Of a DNA stretch of 20,178 bases, positions 1-6,415 are shown one piece after another. The notes beneath the pieces were generated by a model that saw only the letters and a list, made by a program, of their open reading frames with translations, did not search any database and was not told the DNA's origin. The translations under genes were made by a program, and so were the position numbers. How positions within the stretch are numbered: the first letter of the stretch is position 1; each line of letters opens with the position of its first letter. Source of the DNA: Hyphomicrobiales bacterium (GTDB lineage Bacteria; Pseudomonadota; Alphaproteobacteria; Rhizobiales; Aestuariivirgaceae); NCBI GenBank assembly GCA_023266715.1, contig JAHFPK010000018.1, positions 1 through 20,178 on the forward strand, given 5' to 3'.

Positions 1-174
1 ACACTGTTCGACTGATGCCGCCAGCCGACGTGAAGCCCTACCTGAAACGCCAGAAGAATGATGCTGCCGATGGCGAGGCCATTTGCGAGGCAGCGCAGCG
101 GCCAAGCATGCGGTTTGTGCCGACGAAAACACCCGACCAGCAGGCCTGTCTGATGCTCCACCGGACACGGCATT
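1..174 (+). mobile_element. IS110-family transposase, N-terminal domain fragment (remnant)
   Basis: The plus-strand reading frame in phase with base 15 is open from the left edge and encodes a stretch typical of the IS110-family DEDD transposase N-terminal domain: VKPYLKRQKNDAADGEAICE, then RPSMRFVP and QQACLMLHRTR. The conserved Asp-rich KNDAADxEAI motif contributes to the DEDD active site in this family. Similarity stops at about base 174, where family members continue with another 200-250 residues including the C-terminal Ser domain. After that point the frame runs through the antisense of the DUF4062 remnant and ends at 305, so those residues are not transposase. The fragment cannot be functional. 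The left part lies outside the window, so the upstream extent is unknown. The junction is placed by loss of recognisable similarity and is good to a few bases. Confidence 0.8.
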
Positions 175-694
175 CCATGATCCTTCAACCAGCCCGCAAG
201 ATGACCATCGAGCGTATCCACAAATTCGTCGAGGGTCTCGTATTGTTTGAAGAGATAGCGCTTTTCGTCCTCTATCTTTTTCTTGAAGGCGAGCACGGGC
301 TTTAACTGATCGCCGGGGTCGCTCAGTTTTCCGGATTCAACTTTCTTGAAAAACAGAGCAATGTTCCTAATTTTGTTTGCTTTGTAGAGCTCCTCGGCGA
401 GGGCCCATTCTTCCTCAGTCCCCGAAGTGTAACCGCTTCCAGTTGGCGAACCCCACCTGTCATGCAACACGAATACAGCATAGTCCCATTGCTTGAGATC
501 TTCATTGATCAGCGCTTGTGGCGTCCCACTCTGCCAATCGTATCTTCCCAGCCGATTGGATGAAACATAACATCTATGCCTGAACCACGATGCGTGGAGC
601 ATTTTTCCAACGCTCCCCGAAATTTGTTTCGCTCCTCCGTTAACCCACCCGGAGAGCCAATAAATACACGGTATTGCGTAATAGATTTTGGCAT
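172..694 (-). pseudogene. DUF4062-type protein, frameshifted and 3'-truncated
   Basis: The frame starting at 694 gives MPKSITQYRVFIGSPGGLTE, the typical opening of DUF4062 proteins (Rossmann-like, TIR-related fold, RVFISSPGDLxEER pattern). It continues to GWEDTIGRVGR and then hits a stop at 509. The adjoining frame resumes the expected family sequence without a gap: PQALINEDLKQWDYAVFVLH, then DRWGSPTGSGYTSGTEEEW and a helical region containing WALAEELYK. Adding one C at the CGCC run near base 525 would restore a single frame, so a 1-base deletion is the simplest explanation. The restored frame runs to about base 172, where it meets the IS110 fragment, so the C-terminal part is lost. DUF4062 domains are often fused to effector or NTPase domains in defence-like or signalling proteins; whether that was so here cannot be told. 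The start has no strong ribosome binding site. Confidence 0.75.
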
Positions 695-1033
695 TGGAGA
701 ATCTCGGTCGCGGTCAGGCCTTCGTTAACTCGAAACAACCACAAAACTAAATTCGGATCAGTTGCAACCCTGAATTAATCTCGAGACTTAGGCAAGGGGA
801 TTTTGCATGCCGGCGGCCGTGCAAATCTCAAAAACTAGCATCGAGAATCGAGGCGGTCAGATCGAAGATTTAAGCTGTGTGATGCTGGGTTCACATCTCC
901 GCTCATGTCGGTTCTGGTTCTAAGCCGAAAATTCCTTAGCCTGGATGGTCAGGTCAATCCCCGGGTCAAGTCTGGAGATGGTCATGGAGAGAAGGGTAGG
1001 AATTTCGGGACCAAAGATTCCAAAAAAATTCGC
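695..1033. other. Intergenic stretch, possible decayed extragenic repeat
   Basis: No gene is supported here; the plus-strand frames that open at 905 and 945 are antisense shadows of mgtE. Around 940-990 there is a degenerate inverted motif with the core CCCGGGTCAAGTCTGG and flanking GGTCAGG/TGGTCATGG elements. It resembles the small extragenic repeats built on CCGGGTCAAG that are frequent in Rhizobiales, but it is too decayed to be sure. A run of seven T on the minus strand at about 1022-1028, just after the mgtE stop, could help termination, but no convincing stem precedes it. Confidence 0.35.
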
Positions 1034-2416
1034 TCACAAAAGCCAGATCGCCGCCAAGCCCAGGAAGGCGAAAAACCCCACCACATCGGTCACCGTGGTG
1101 ACAAAGGTGCCCGACGCTATGGCCGGGTCGATGTCGAAATGGTCGAGCGTGAGAGGCACCAGGATTCCGGCCAGTGCCGCAGCCATCAGGTTGATCACCA
1201 TGGCCGCGGCGATGACCAGCCCCAGCTTGTCCGAGCCAAACCACCACCAGGCAAACACGCCGATGATCGCGGCAAAGAGCAGGCCGTTGATGAGCCCCAC
1301 GGAACATTCGCGCAGTGCCACGCGCATCGCATTGAGCGGGCCCAGGTTGCGCGTCGCCAGCGCCCGCACCGCCACCGTCATGGTCTGGGTGCCGGCGTTG
1401 CCGCCCATCGAAGCCACAATCGGCATGAGAATGGCCAGCGCCACCATCTGCTCGATCGTGCCGTCAAACCACGAGATCACCCAGGAGGCGAGAATGGCCG
1501 TGAGCAGGTTGACGAACAGCCAGGAAAAGCGCGAGCGCGTCGTTTGCCAGACCGTGTCGGTGATGGTTTCTTCGGCGCCTACGCCGCCGAGATGCAGAAT
1601 GTCTTCCTCCGCCTCCTCCTGGATAACATCCACGATGTCATCCACCATCAGCGTGCCGACAAGCCTACCCGCATCGTCAACCACCGCGGCGGAGACGAGA
1701 TTATATTGCTCAAACTTGTAGGCAATGTCCTCCTGCTGCTCCAGGACCTTGAACACCGTCTGTTCAGCGTCCATCACATCGGAAACTTTCCGGTCGCGCT
1801 TGGATCTGAGCACCCGCGCCAAAGGCATGACACCCTTCAGGTGAAAGCCGGGATCAACCACATAGATCTCAACGAAATCGTCAGGAATGTCGCGGGCGCT
1901 CCGCACATGGTCAATGGTCTGCCCCACCGACCAGAATTCCGGCACCGCCACAAACTCCGTCTGCATCAGGCGGCCCGCCGAATATTCGGGATAATCTAGC
2001 GCCCGGTTCAGCGCTACGCGGTCTTCCTTGGAAACCTTGGAGAGGATTTCCTCCTGCTCCTCTCGTCCCATGTCTTCGATGAGATATAGCGCATCGTCGG
2101 TGTCGAGCTTCTTGATGGCGGACGCAATCACCTCGCTGGGCAGCGCCTCCATCAGCGCGTCGCGCGTGTCCTCGTCAAGCTCGGCCAGCGCTTCCACGTC
2201 AAAGCTGCGGCCCAGGGCTGTAATCAGCTTGACGCGGTTTTCCTGATCGAGGTTTTGAATGAGATCGGCAAGGTCCGCCGCATGCAACTCGCGGGTGGCA
2301 GCCCGCACCGCCTTCTGGTCGTCGTTGGCCAGGGCCTTTTCGACATGATCGAGAAAGTCGGGCGCAATCGAGCCCCACTCATCCCCCACTTGCATATCGC
2401 CCTGCATGTCCGTCAT
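1034..2416 (-). CDS. mgtE: Magnesium transporter MgtE
   Basis: Inner-membrane Mg2+ channel/transporter of 460 residues, the usual length. An acidic N-terminal MgtE_N helical domain (about residues 20-140) has repeated helices ending in the conserved ALDYPEYSAGRLMQTEFVAV segment. A tandem CBS pair follows (about 145-265, with YVVDPGFHLKGVMPL and AAVVDDAGRLVGTLMVDDIV). A C-terminal membrane domain with about five helices (about 295-460) carries MGGNAGTQTMTVAVRALA (337-354) and PAIASGTFVTTVTDVVG. The Asp in that last motif (D444) matches the pore Asp of the family. The cytosolic domains gate the channel by sensing Mg2+. The ATG start at 2416 is preceded by a purine-rich GGGGCAGGCAAG and fits the family N-terminus. 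It is divergent from the DMT transporter gene across a 72-base gap that must hold both promoters. There is no sign of an Mg2+ riboswitch, and the leader is too short for a known one. Confidence 0.95.
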   Translation of the reverse strand: MTDMQGDMQVGDEWGSIAPDFLDHVEKALANDDQKAVRAATRELHAADLADLIQNLDQENRVKLITALGRSFDVEALAELDEDTRDALMEALPSEVIASAIKKLDTDDALYLIEDMGREEQEEILSKVSKEDRVALNRALDYPEYSAGRLMQTEFVAVPEFWSVGQTIDHVRSARDIPDDFVEIYVVDPGFHLKGVMPLARVLRSKRDRKVSDVMDAEQTVFKVLEQQEDIAYKFEQYNLVSAAVVDDAGRLVGTLMVDDIVDVIQEEAEEDILHLGGVGAEETITDTVWQTTRSRFSWLFVNLLTAILASWVISWFDGTIEQMVALAILMPIVASMGGNAGTQTMTVAVRALATRNLGPLNAMRVALRECSVGLINGLLFAAIIGVFAWWWFGSDKLGLVIAAAMVINLMAAALAGILVPLTLDHFDIDPAIASGTFVTTVTDVVGFFAFLGLAAIWLL

Positions 2417-2488
2417 CTTGCCTGCCCCTGGGCGTTGCGCTCTAACTGTTGCATTCTCTCAACACTATTACCGGGGCCAAGGCAACCA

Positions 2489-3382
2489 ATGCGAACCGAA
2501 AATCTGGCGAAGATCGCCGTGGCCTTTTCAGGCGTGGCCTGGGGCCTGTTCTGGATTCCCCTGCGCGGCCTCAATGGCGCAGGCATCGATGCGTTCTGGG
2601 CCTTCATCACTTTCAACGCCACGCCCGCCATAATTCTCCTGCCGCTTTTCCTTGCCCGCTGGCGCCAGCAGCGCGCCGGCGGCATCTGGCTTTTCGCCAT
2701 TGGCCTCGCCATGGGGCTCACCCAGTTCTTCTATTCCCTCTCGCTGCTCCACACCGAAATCGTCCGCGCCATGATCCTGTTTTATTTCAATCCGGTCTGG
2801 GCCACCATCATGGCCCGCGTCTTCCTCGGTGAAGCCATAACGCCAATCCGCTGGCTTGCCATCGCCGTTGCCTTCTCCGGCATGTTCATCATTCTGGGCA
2901 TCGACCAGGGCTTTCCCTGGCCTAGGAACAAGGGCGACTGGGCGGCCGTTGTGGCGGGCCTTGCCTGGGCCTCGTCCATCGTGCTGCTCCGCCATCACCA
3001 GGACCAGAAACCCCTTGACCTCTTTCTCCAGAATTTTATGTGCACGGGAGTGCTATTGCTTCTTCTGCTCGCCGTTACTGGTACAGGCAATGCCCCGCCG
3101 CTCGGCCTGGTCCTGAACCAGCTCTGGTGGGTGCTGCCCTTCATCTTCCTGATCGCTATGCCGGGGGTCTATTGGTCCATGTGGGCGGTGCCCCTGCTCG
3201 CGCCGGCAATCGTCGGCGTCCTCTACATGACGGAAATAAGCGCCGCCGCCATCAGCTCGGCCCTGTGGTCGGGTGAGCCCTTCGGCCTACGGGAAATCTT
3301 GGGAATCACATTGATCACGGTTGCCGCAGTGCTGGAAAGCGTACGCGATCTCTGGCGCGAACGGCGCTTGGCGCGAAATTAA
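2489..3382 (+). CDS. EamA/DMT-superfamily transporter
   Basis: A 297-residue very hydrophobic protein with two EamA repeats and about ten membrane helices, beginning MRTENLAKIAVAFSGVAWGL. The first repeat ends near the GEAITPIRWLAIAVAFSGMF segment, and the second near the GEPFGLREILGITLI segment with a short basic tail (RDLWRERRLARN). These are the paired positions of the GE-P/L...G motifs typical of drug/metabolite exporters. The frame is open further upstream from 2255, but that part is antisense to mgtE. The ATG at 2489 starts directly at the first repeat and leaves room for a divergent promoter. The substrate cannot be read from sequence; relatives export amino acids, purines or other metabolites. 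Confidence 0.9.
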   Translation: MRTENLAKIAVAFSGVAWGLFWIPLRGLNGAGIDAFWAFITFNATPAIILLPLFLARWRQQRAGGIWLFAIGLAMGLTQFFYSLSLLHTEIVRAMILFYFNPVWATIMARVFLGEAITPIRWLAIAVAFSGMFIILGIDQGFPWPRNKGDWAAVVAGLAWASSIVLLRHHQDQKPLDLFLQNFMCTGVLLLLLLAVTGTGNAPPLGLVLNQLWWVLPFIFLIAMPGVYWSMWAVPLLAPAIVGVLYMTEISAAAISSALWSGEPFGLREILGITLITVAAVLESVRDLWRERRLARN

Positions 3383-3390
3383 AAATTATT

Positions 3391-3562
3391 CCTTCTCCCC
3401 TCGAGGGAGAAGGTCCGGCACCGCTGGGGATGAGGGGCCTTCACGTCCATCCAATTAAACTATTGTTGGCATACCCCTCACCCGTCAGCTCCGCAGATTA
3501 TTTTACGCCTTCTGTGTAAAATAATCTGCGAGGGCTGCCACCCTCTCCCTCAAGGGGAGAGG
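3391..3562 (+). repeat. Mosaic extragenic repeat, copy A
   Basis: The element begins with a perfect hairpin, CCTTCTCCC (3391-3399) and GGGAGAAGG (3405-3413). It continues with GGATGAGGGG (about 3429-3438) matched by CCCCTCACC (about 3475-3483), and ends with CCTCTCCC (3542-3549)/GGGAGAGG (3555-3562). Copies B and C in this window share this order of blocks. Between the CCCTCACC block and the last hairpin it carries an extra 15-bp perfect palindrome, described separately. It lies downstream of the DMT gene and in the tail-to-tail space with the DUF1272 gene, where it could act as a bidirectional transcription stop or an mRNA 3'-end stabiliser. Confidence 0.75.
3492..3530. repeat. Perfect 15-bp inverted repeat inside repeat copy A
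   Basis: CGCAGATTATTTTAC (3492-3506) and GTAAAATAATCTGCG (3516-3530) are exact reverse complements around a 9-base spacer. The AT-rich arms differ in composition from the G/C-rich shell of the surrounding repeat and are absent from copies B and C, so this looks like an insertion or an alternative module in this copy. Confidence 0.85.
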
Positions 3563-3570
3563 AAAAAAGT

Positions 3571-3822
3571 TTAAGACGCCAGCTTCAGGCACCCACCGTC
3601 TTTGACGACCCGCTTTGTCGAAGCCGGATGCTTCAGCAGCATGTGCGCGGGGCGAATAGGCCGGGGCGAAAAATTCCCGCCGCAGTTCGGGCACACGCCC
3701 TTCAAAACTGTTTCGGCACAGTCGGCGCAAAAGGTGCACTCATAAGTACAAATCCGCGCATCCCTGCTCTCCGGCGGCAGGTCCCGGTCACAGCATTCAC
3801 AATTCGGACGAAGTTCCAGCAT
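3571..3822 (-). CDS. DUF1272 domain-containing cysteine-rich protein
   Basis: An 83-residue protein that matches the DUF1272 pattern over its full length: MLELRPNCECCDRDLPP, then DARICTYECTFCADCAE and GVCPNCGGNFSPRPIRPA. Nine cysteines are packed into the first 47 residues (C8, C10, C11, C25, C29, C32, C35, C44, C47), which suggests one or two zinc sites of rubredoxin/zinc-ribbon type. Function in the family is not established. The gene stands alone downstream of tRNA-Leu on the same strand, and no strong Shine-Dalgarno is visible before the ATG. It is convergent with the DMT gene across repeat A. Confidence 0.9.
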   Translation of the reverse strand: MLELRPNCECCDRDLPPESRDARICTYECTFCADCAETVLKGVCPNCGGNFSPRPIRPAHMLLKHPASTKRVVKDGGCLKLAS

Positions 3823-3840
3823 CTTGGTTAACTCTTTTCA

Positions 3841-3911
3841 GTCCGTCTACGCTCTGCAAGCTACGCCGGACACGCTTTGCCCTAAAAGCCCCCGCGTGGC
3901 TGCGCCACGCG
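3841..3911. repeat. Extragenic palindromic elements downstream of tRNA-Leu
   Basis: Two adjacent inverted repeats fill the gap between the DUF1272 gene and the tRNA. The first (3841-3871) is bounded by GTCCG and CGGAC with inner GCT/AGC and a GCTACGC-like body, resembling the GTCCG..GCTACGC..CGGAC repeats common in alphaproteobacteria. The second is a perfect hairpin, CGCGTGGC (3893-3900) and GCCACGCG (3904-3911) with a three-base loop. Read on the minus strand, downstream of the tRNA, this hairpin is followed by GGGGGCTTTTAG, so it may serve as a weak tRNA terminator. Confidence 0.5.
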
Positions 3912-3931
3912 TAGCCCTCTTGGGCGAAGCG

Positions 3932-4016
3932 TGGTGCGGTCGAGAGGACTCGAACCTCCACGAGTTTCCCCGTTACCACCTCAAGGTAGTGCGTCTACCA
4001 ATTCCGCCACGACCGC
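3932..4016 (-). tRNA. tRNA-Leu (anticodon GAG)
   Basis: On the minus strand the acceptor arm GCGGTCG pairs exactly with CGACCGC, followed by A and an encoded CCA. The D-arm contains GCGGAATTGGTAGACGC, the classic Leu D-loop. The anticodon loop TTGAGGT gives GAG (bases 3980-3982 on the plus strand), a long variable arm of class II type follows, and the T-arm has GGTTCGAGTC. The outermost anticodon-stem pair is C-A rather than a Watson-Crick pair; otherwise all stems are intact. Total length is 85 nt including CCA. Bases 4017-4220 between the tRNA and the next gene hold no other gene. Confidence 0.96.
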
Positions 4017-4220
4017 ACGTCATTTGCGAATGCGCCGGGAATAACAGGGCATTTGCCCGAAAGCAACCCCTGCTTGGATGGCCTATAAACAGCCCTTAGG
4101 GTTAACAATTTGAAACAATATAGCCAAGCATTTTCATAGACTTATACCGCCGTTCTGAACGTGGCGGAAAGTGCCCCTGTATATGTTGACTCCACAACAA
4201 AAAATGGAATGGGGCATCAA

Positions 4221-4868
4221 ATGAACATCAAGACCGCTGTGGGGGCGGCACTTTTAGGAATCTTCTGGAGTTCGTCCATGGCATTCGCTTTCGACACCGC
4301 TTCACAGGCTCCTGAAGGCCAATCCAGGAAATATTTTGCCGGTGAATTCGGCAAGACACTGCCACCGGTGGGCTTCGTGCAGTTCTGCGTTGCAAATCCT
4401 GCGGATTGCAAAGCCAAAGGCGGCAAGAATTTCAAGCTCGCCATGTCACCTGAGCGCTGGAACCTGATCTATCAGGTCAACACCTATGTGAACGGCAAGA
4501 TTGCGCCCGTCAGCGACCAGGATCTCTATGGCGAACCGGAGCGCTGGGCCTACCCCACCGATGCTGGCGACTGCGAAGATTATCTGCTGCTGAAGAAGCG
4601 CTACCTCGAGGGTCTCGGCTTTCCGCCAGAAGCCCTGCTGATCACCGTTGTTCTCGACGAGAAAAACGAGGGCCATGCAGTGCTGACAGTCACGACCGAC
4701 GGCGGCGATTTCATTCTTGATAACCGGCGCAATGACGTGCTGCGCTGGAGCGATACGAATTACACGTTTCTCAAGCGCCAGTCGCACAGCAACCCAGTGC
4801 AATGGGTGGCCCTTGTGAAACAACCGACACCAAACAGTGGTTTTGTCTCGGGAGGCAACAGCCATTGA
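4221..4868 (+). CDS. Transglutaminase-like cysteine peptidase (BTLCP family), secreted
   Basis: A 215-residue protein from the ATG at 4221. An earlier in-frame ATG at 4161 would put 20 unrelated residues in front of an evident signal peptide (MNIKTAVGAALLGIFWSSSMAFA, cleavage after AFA), so the later start is preferred. The mature part matches the bacterial transglutaminase-like cysteine peptidase family (PF06035, formerly DUF920). The triad is visible as C118 in DAGDCEDYLLLKK, H152 in EGHAVLTV and D167 in LDNRR. Members act in the periplasm; the LapG proteases that cleave surface adhesins belong here. No LapD-like partner or adhesin gene is nearby, so a LapG role is not supported by context. 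The gene is monocistronic with its own terminator just downstream. Confidence 0.88.
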   Translation: MNIKTAVGAALLGIFWSSSMAFAFDTASQAPEGQSRKYFAGEFGKTLPPVGFVQFCVANPADCKAKGGKNFKLAMSPERWNLIYQVNTYVNGKIAPVSDQDLYGEPERWAYPTDAGDCEDYLLLKKRYLEGLGFPPEALLITVVLDEKNEGHAVLTVTTDGGDFILDNRRNDVLRWSDTNYTFLKRQSHSNPVQWVALVKQPTPNSGFVSGGNSH

Positions 4869-4935
4869 CATAAGTCGCAACTAACGAGCTAGGCCCGGTC
4901 GGCGTCCCCCCAATCCCCCAACCGCCGGGCTTTAA

Positions 4936-4976
4936 GGAGCCGGCACAGTCCCACCCTGTGCCGGCTCCGCCTTTTT
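4936..4976 (+). terminator. Rho-independent terminator of the cysteine peptidase gene
   Basis: GGAGCCGGCACAG (4936-4948) and CTGTGCCGGCTCC (4956-4968) form a perfect 13-bp stem with a 7-base loop, followed by GCCTTTTTA. It lies 67 bases after the stop codon. A weaker upstream stem (GCCCGG at 4893-4898 with CCGGGC at 4925-4930, followed by TTTAA) may add to termination. Confidence 0.9.
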
Positions 4977-5024
4977 AGGGTGAGCGCGTCATCAACCGTG
5001 TCTGAATCGAAATTCCCCTATTTT

Positions 5025-5171
5025 CCTTCTCCCCAGTGGGGAGAAGGCGGGGTCCGCCGCGGAACGCGGTGGGAGGATGAGGGGGAACAGGTGATTCAAT
5101 TGCAAGACCTGTTCCCCCTCACCTTTCCAACACTTGCGTGTTGGGCCCCTTCCTCTCCCCAAGGGGCGAGG
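5025..5171 (+). repeat. Mosaic extragenic repeat, copy B
   Basis: It opens with CCTTCTCCCC (5025-5034)/GGGGAGAAGG (5038-5047) and closes with CCTCTCCCC (5152-5160)/GGGGCGAGG (5163-5171). The inner stem is a perfect 15-bp pair, TGAGGGGGAACAGGT (5078-5092) with ACCTGTTCCCCCTCA (5107-5121). A further perfect 7-bp hairpin CCAACAC/GTGTTGG follows (5127-5133, 5138-5144). Block order matches copy A. It occupies the gap between the peptidase terminator and the convergent end of gguB, the only non-coding sequence in which that operon could terminate. Confidence 0.8.
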
Positions 5172-5211
5172 AAAAGTAGAGGCTATCGCGGCATATAAAG
5201 ATGATCAGGCT

Positions 5212-6414
5212 TTAGGCTTTGTTCTTGTAATAGACGTCGAGGAAAACGGCGAGCAACAGCACTACGCCTTTGATCACCTGTTGCAGATCAATGCCAATGC
5301 CCATGATTGACATGCCGTTGTTCATCACGCCCATGATGAAGGCGCCGATGACCGCGCCGATGATTTTGCCGACGCCACCCGTTGTTGCCGCACCGCCAAT
5401 GAAACAGGCTGCAATCACGTCGAGTTCGAAGCCCGCGCCAGCCTTGGGTGTTGCAACATTGAGGCGGGCGGCAAAGATAAGGCCTGCGAGTGCTGCCAGC
5501 ACACCCATGATTGCAAAGGTCAAAAACGTCAGCCTCTCGGTATTGATGCCGGAAAGTTTGGCGGCCTTCTCATTGCCGCCCATGGCATAGATTCGGCGGC
5601 CAAATGTGGTTCGCGTGGTGACGAAAACAAACAGCGCGATCAGCGCGAACATCACCACCAGCACATTGGGCAGGCCCTTGTAACGCGCCATCAGGAAGGT
5701 GAAACCAAGGAAGGCAGCCGCAACCAGCAGATTGCGCCCCATAAAGATGATGTCTGGCTCTTCGGCAAGCCCGTGGGCCTGCTGGTCCCGCCGTTCCACG
5801 AAATTAAAATAGATGATGAGTGCTGTCGTAATGATCCCGATTGCCATGGCAAGCACATTGAATGGCGTATCAAAAAGGGTGCCGCCAAAAATATCGGGCA
5901 CATAACCAGAGCTCAGAAGCTGAAAAACTTTGGGAAACGGCCCAACGGAGGCACCCCCCAACACTGTCAACGCAAGGCCTTTGAATACAAGCATGCCAGC
6001 CAGTGTCACAATGAACGCCGGTATCCTGTAATAGGCAGTAAAATAGCCCTGCGCGCCTCCAATGAGGCCGCCGAGCACCAGGCAGATAATGACGGAGATC
6101 GTGACATCAAGTTTGTAAGTCACCATCAGCACGCCGGCGACGGCGCCAATAAAGCCAGCCACAGATCCCACCGACAGGTCGATGTGGCCCGCCACAATGA
6201 TCAGCAGCATGCCTAAGGCCATGACCACGATGTAGCTATTCTGGAGAAGTATGTTGGTCATGTTGACCGGCATGAACAGGGTTCCACCTGTACTGAACTG
6301 GAAATATACCATGATCACCAGCAGCGAGAGCAGCAGCGCATAGTCGCGGATGTTGCGCTTCACGAACCGCAAAATCTCGGTCCTGGTTTGCGATTGGATT
6401 GCAGTATCGGTCAT
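5212..6414 (-). CDS. gguB: Multiple-monosaccharide ABC transporter, permease GguB
   Basis: A 400-residue inner-membrane permease of the BPD_transp_2 (ribose/xylose type) family. It has about ten hydrophobic segments, a cytoplasmic N-terminus (IQSQTRTEILRFVKRNIRDY) and the family-typical GHIDLSVGSVAGFIGAV segment after the second helix. The long middle insert near residues 205-225 (NFVERRDQQAHGLAEEPDII) and the coupling-loop region RTTFGRRIYAMGGNEKAAKLSGI are characteristic of GguB/XylH-like permeases rather than RbsC. With ChvE and GguA it would import aldoses such as xylose, glucose, galactose or arabinose. Its ATG is one base after the gguA stop (TGACATG), so the two are translationally coupled. 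It is the last gene of the operon. Confidence 0.93.
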   Translation of the reverse strand: MTDTAIQSQTRTEILRFVKRNIRDYALLLSLLVIMVYFQFSTGGTLFMPVNMTNILLQNSYIVVMALGMLLIIVAGHIDLSVGSVAGFIGAVAGVLMVTYKLDVTISVIICLVLGGLIGGAQGYFTAYYRIPAFIVTLAGMLVFKGLALTVLGGASVGPFPKVFQLLSSGYVPDIFGGTLFDTPFNVLAMAIGIITTALIIYFNFVERRDQQAHGLAEEPDIIFMGRNLLVAAAFLGFTFLMARYKGLPNVLVVMFALIALFVFVTTRTTFGRRIYAMGGNEKAAKLSGINTERLTFLTFAIMGVLAALAGLIFAARLNVATPKAGAGFELDVIAACFIGGAATTGGVGKIIGAVIGAFIMGVMNNGMSIMGIGIDLQQVIKGVVLLLAVFLDVYYKNKA

Positions 6415-6415
6415 G

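Noticed and set aside
905..1999. Long plus-strand open frame (364 codons) opposite mgtE
   Set aside because: It is rich in His/Arg/Gln with no recognisable domain and is the antisense shadow of the conserved mgtE coding sequence.
3391..3562. Possible CRISPR array from clustered hairpins
   Set aside because: There are no regularly spaced direct repeats; the hairpins belong to one mosaic repeat and no cas genes are present.
4161..4220. Earlier ATG for the transglutaminase-like peptidase
   Set aside because: It would place 20 non-conserved residues before a clear signal peptide that starts at 4221.
4221..4868. LapG-type biofilm switch
   Set aside because: The family fits, but no LapD, GGDEF/EAL or large adhesin gene is in the window, so the role is unsupported.
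4446..4880. 144-codon minus-strand frame opposite the peptidase gene
   Set aside because: No ribosome binding site or domain; codon pattern follows the real gene on the other strand.
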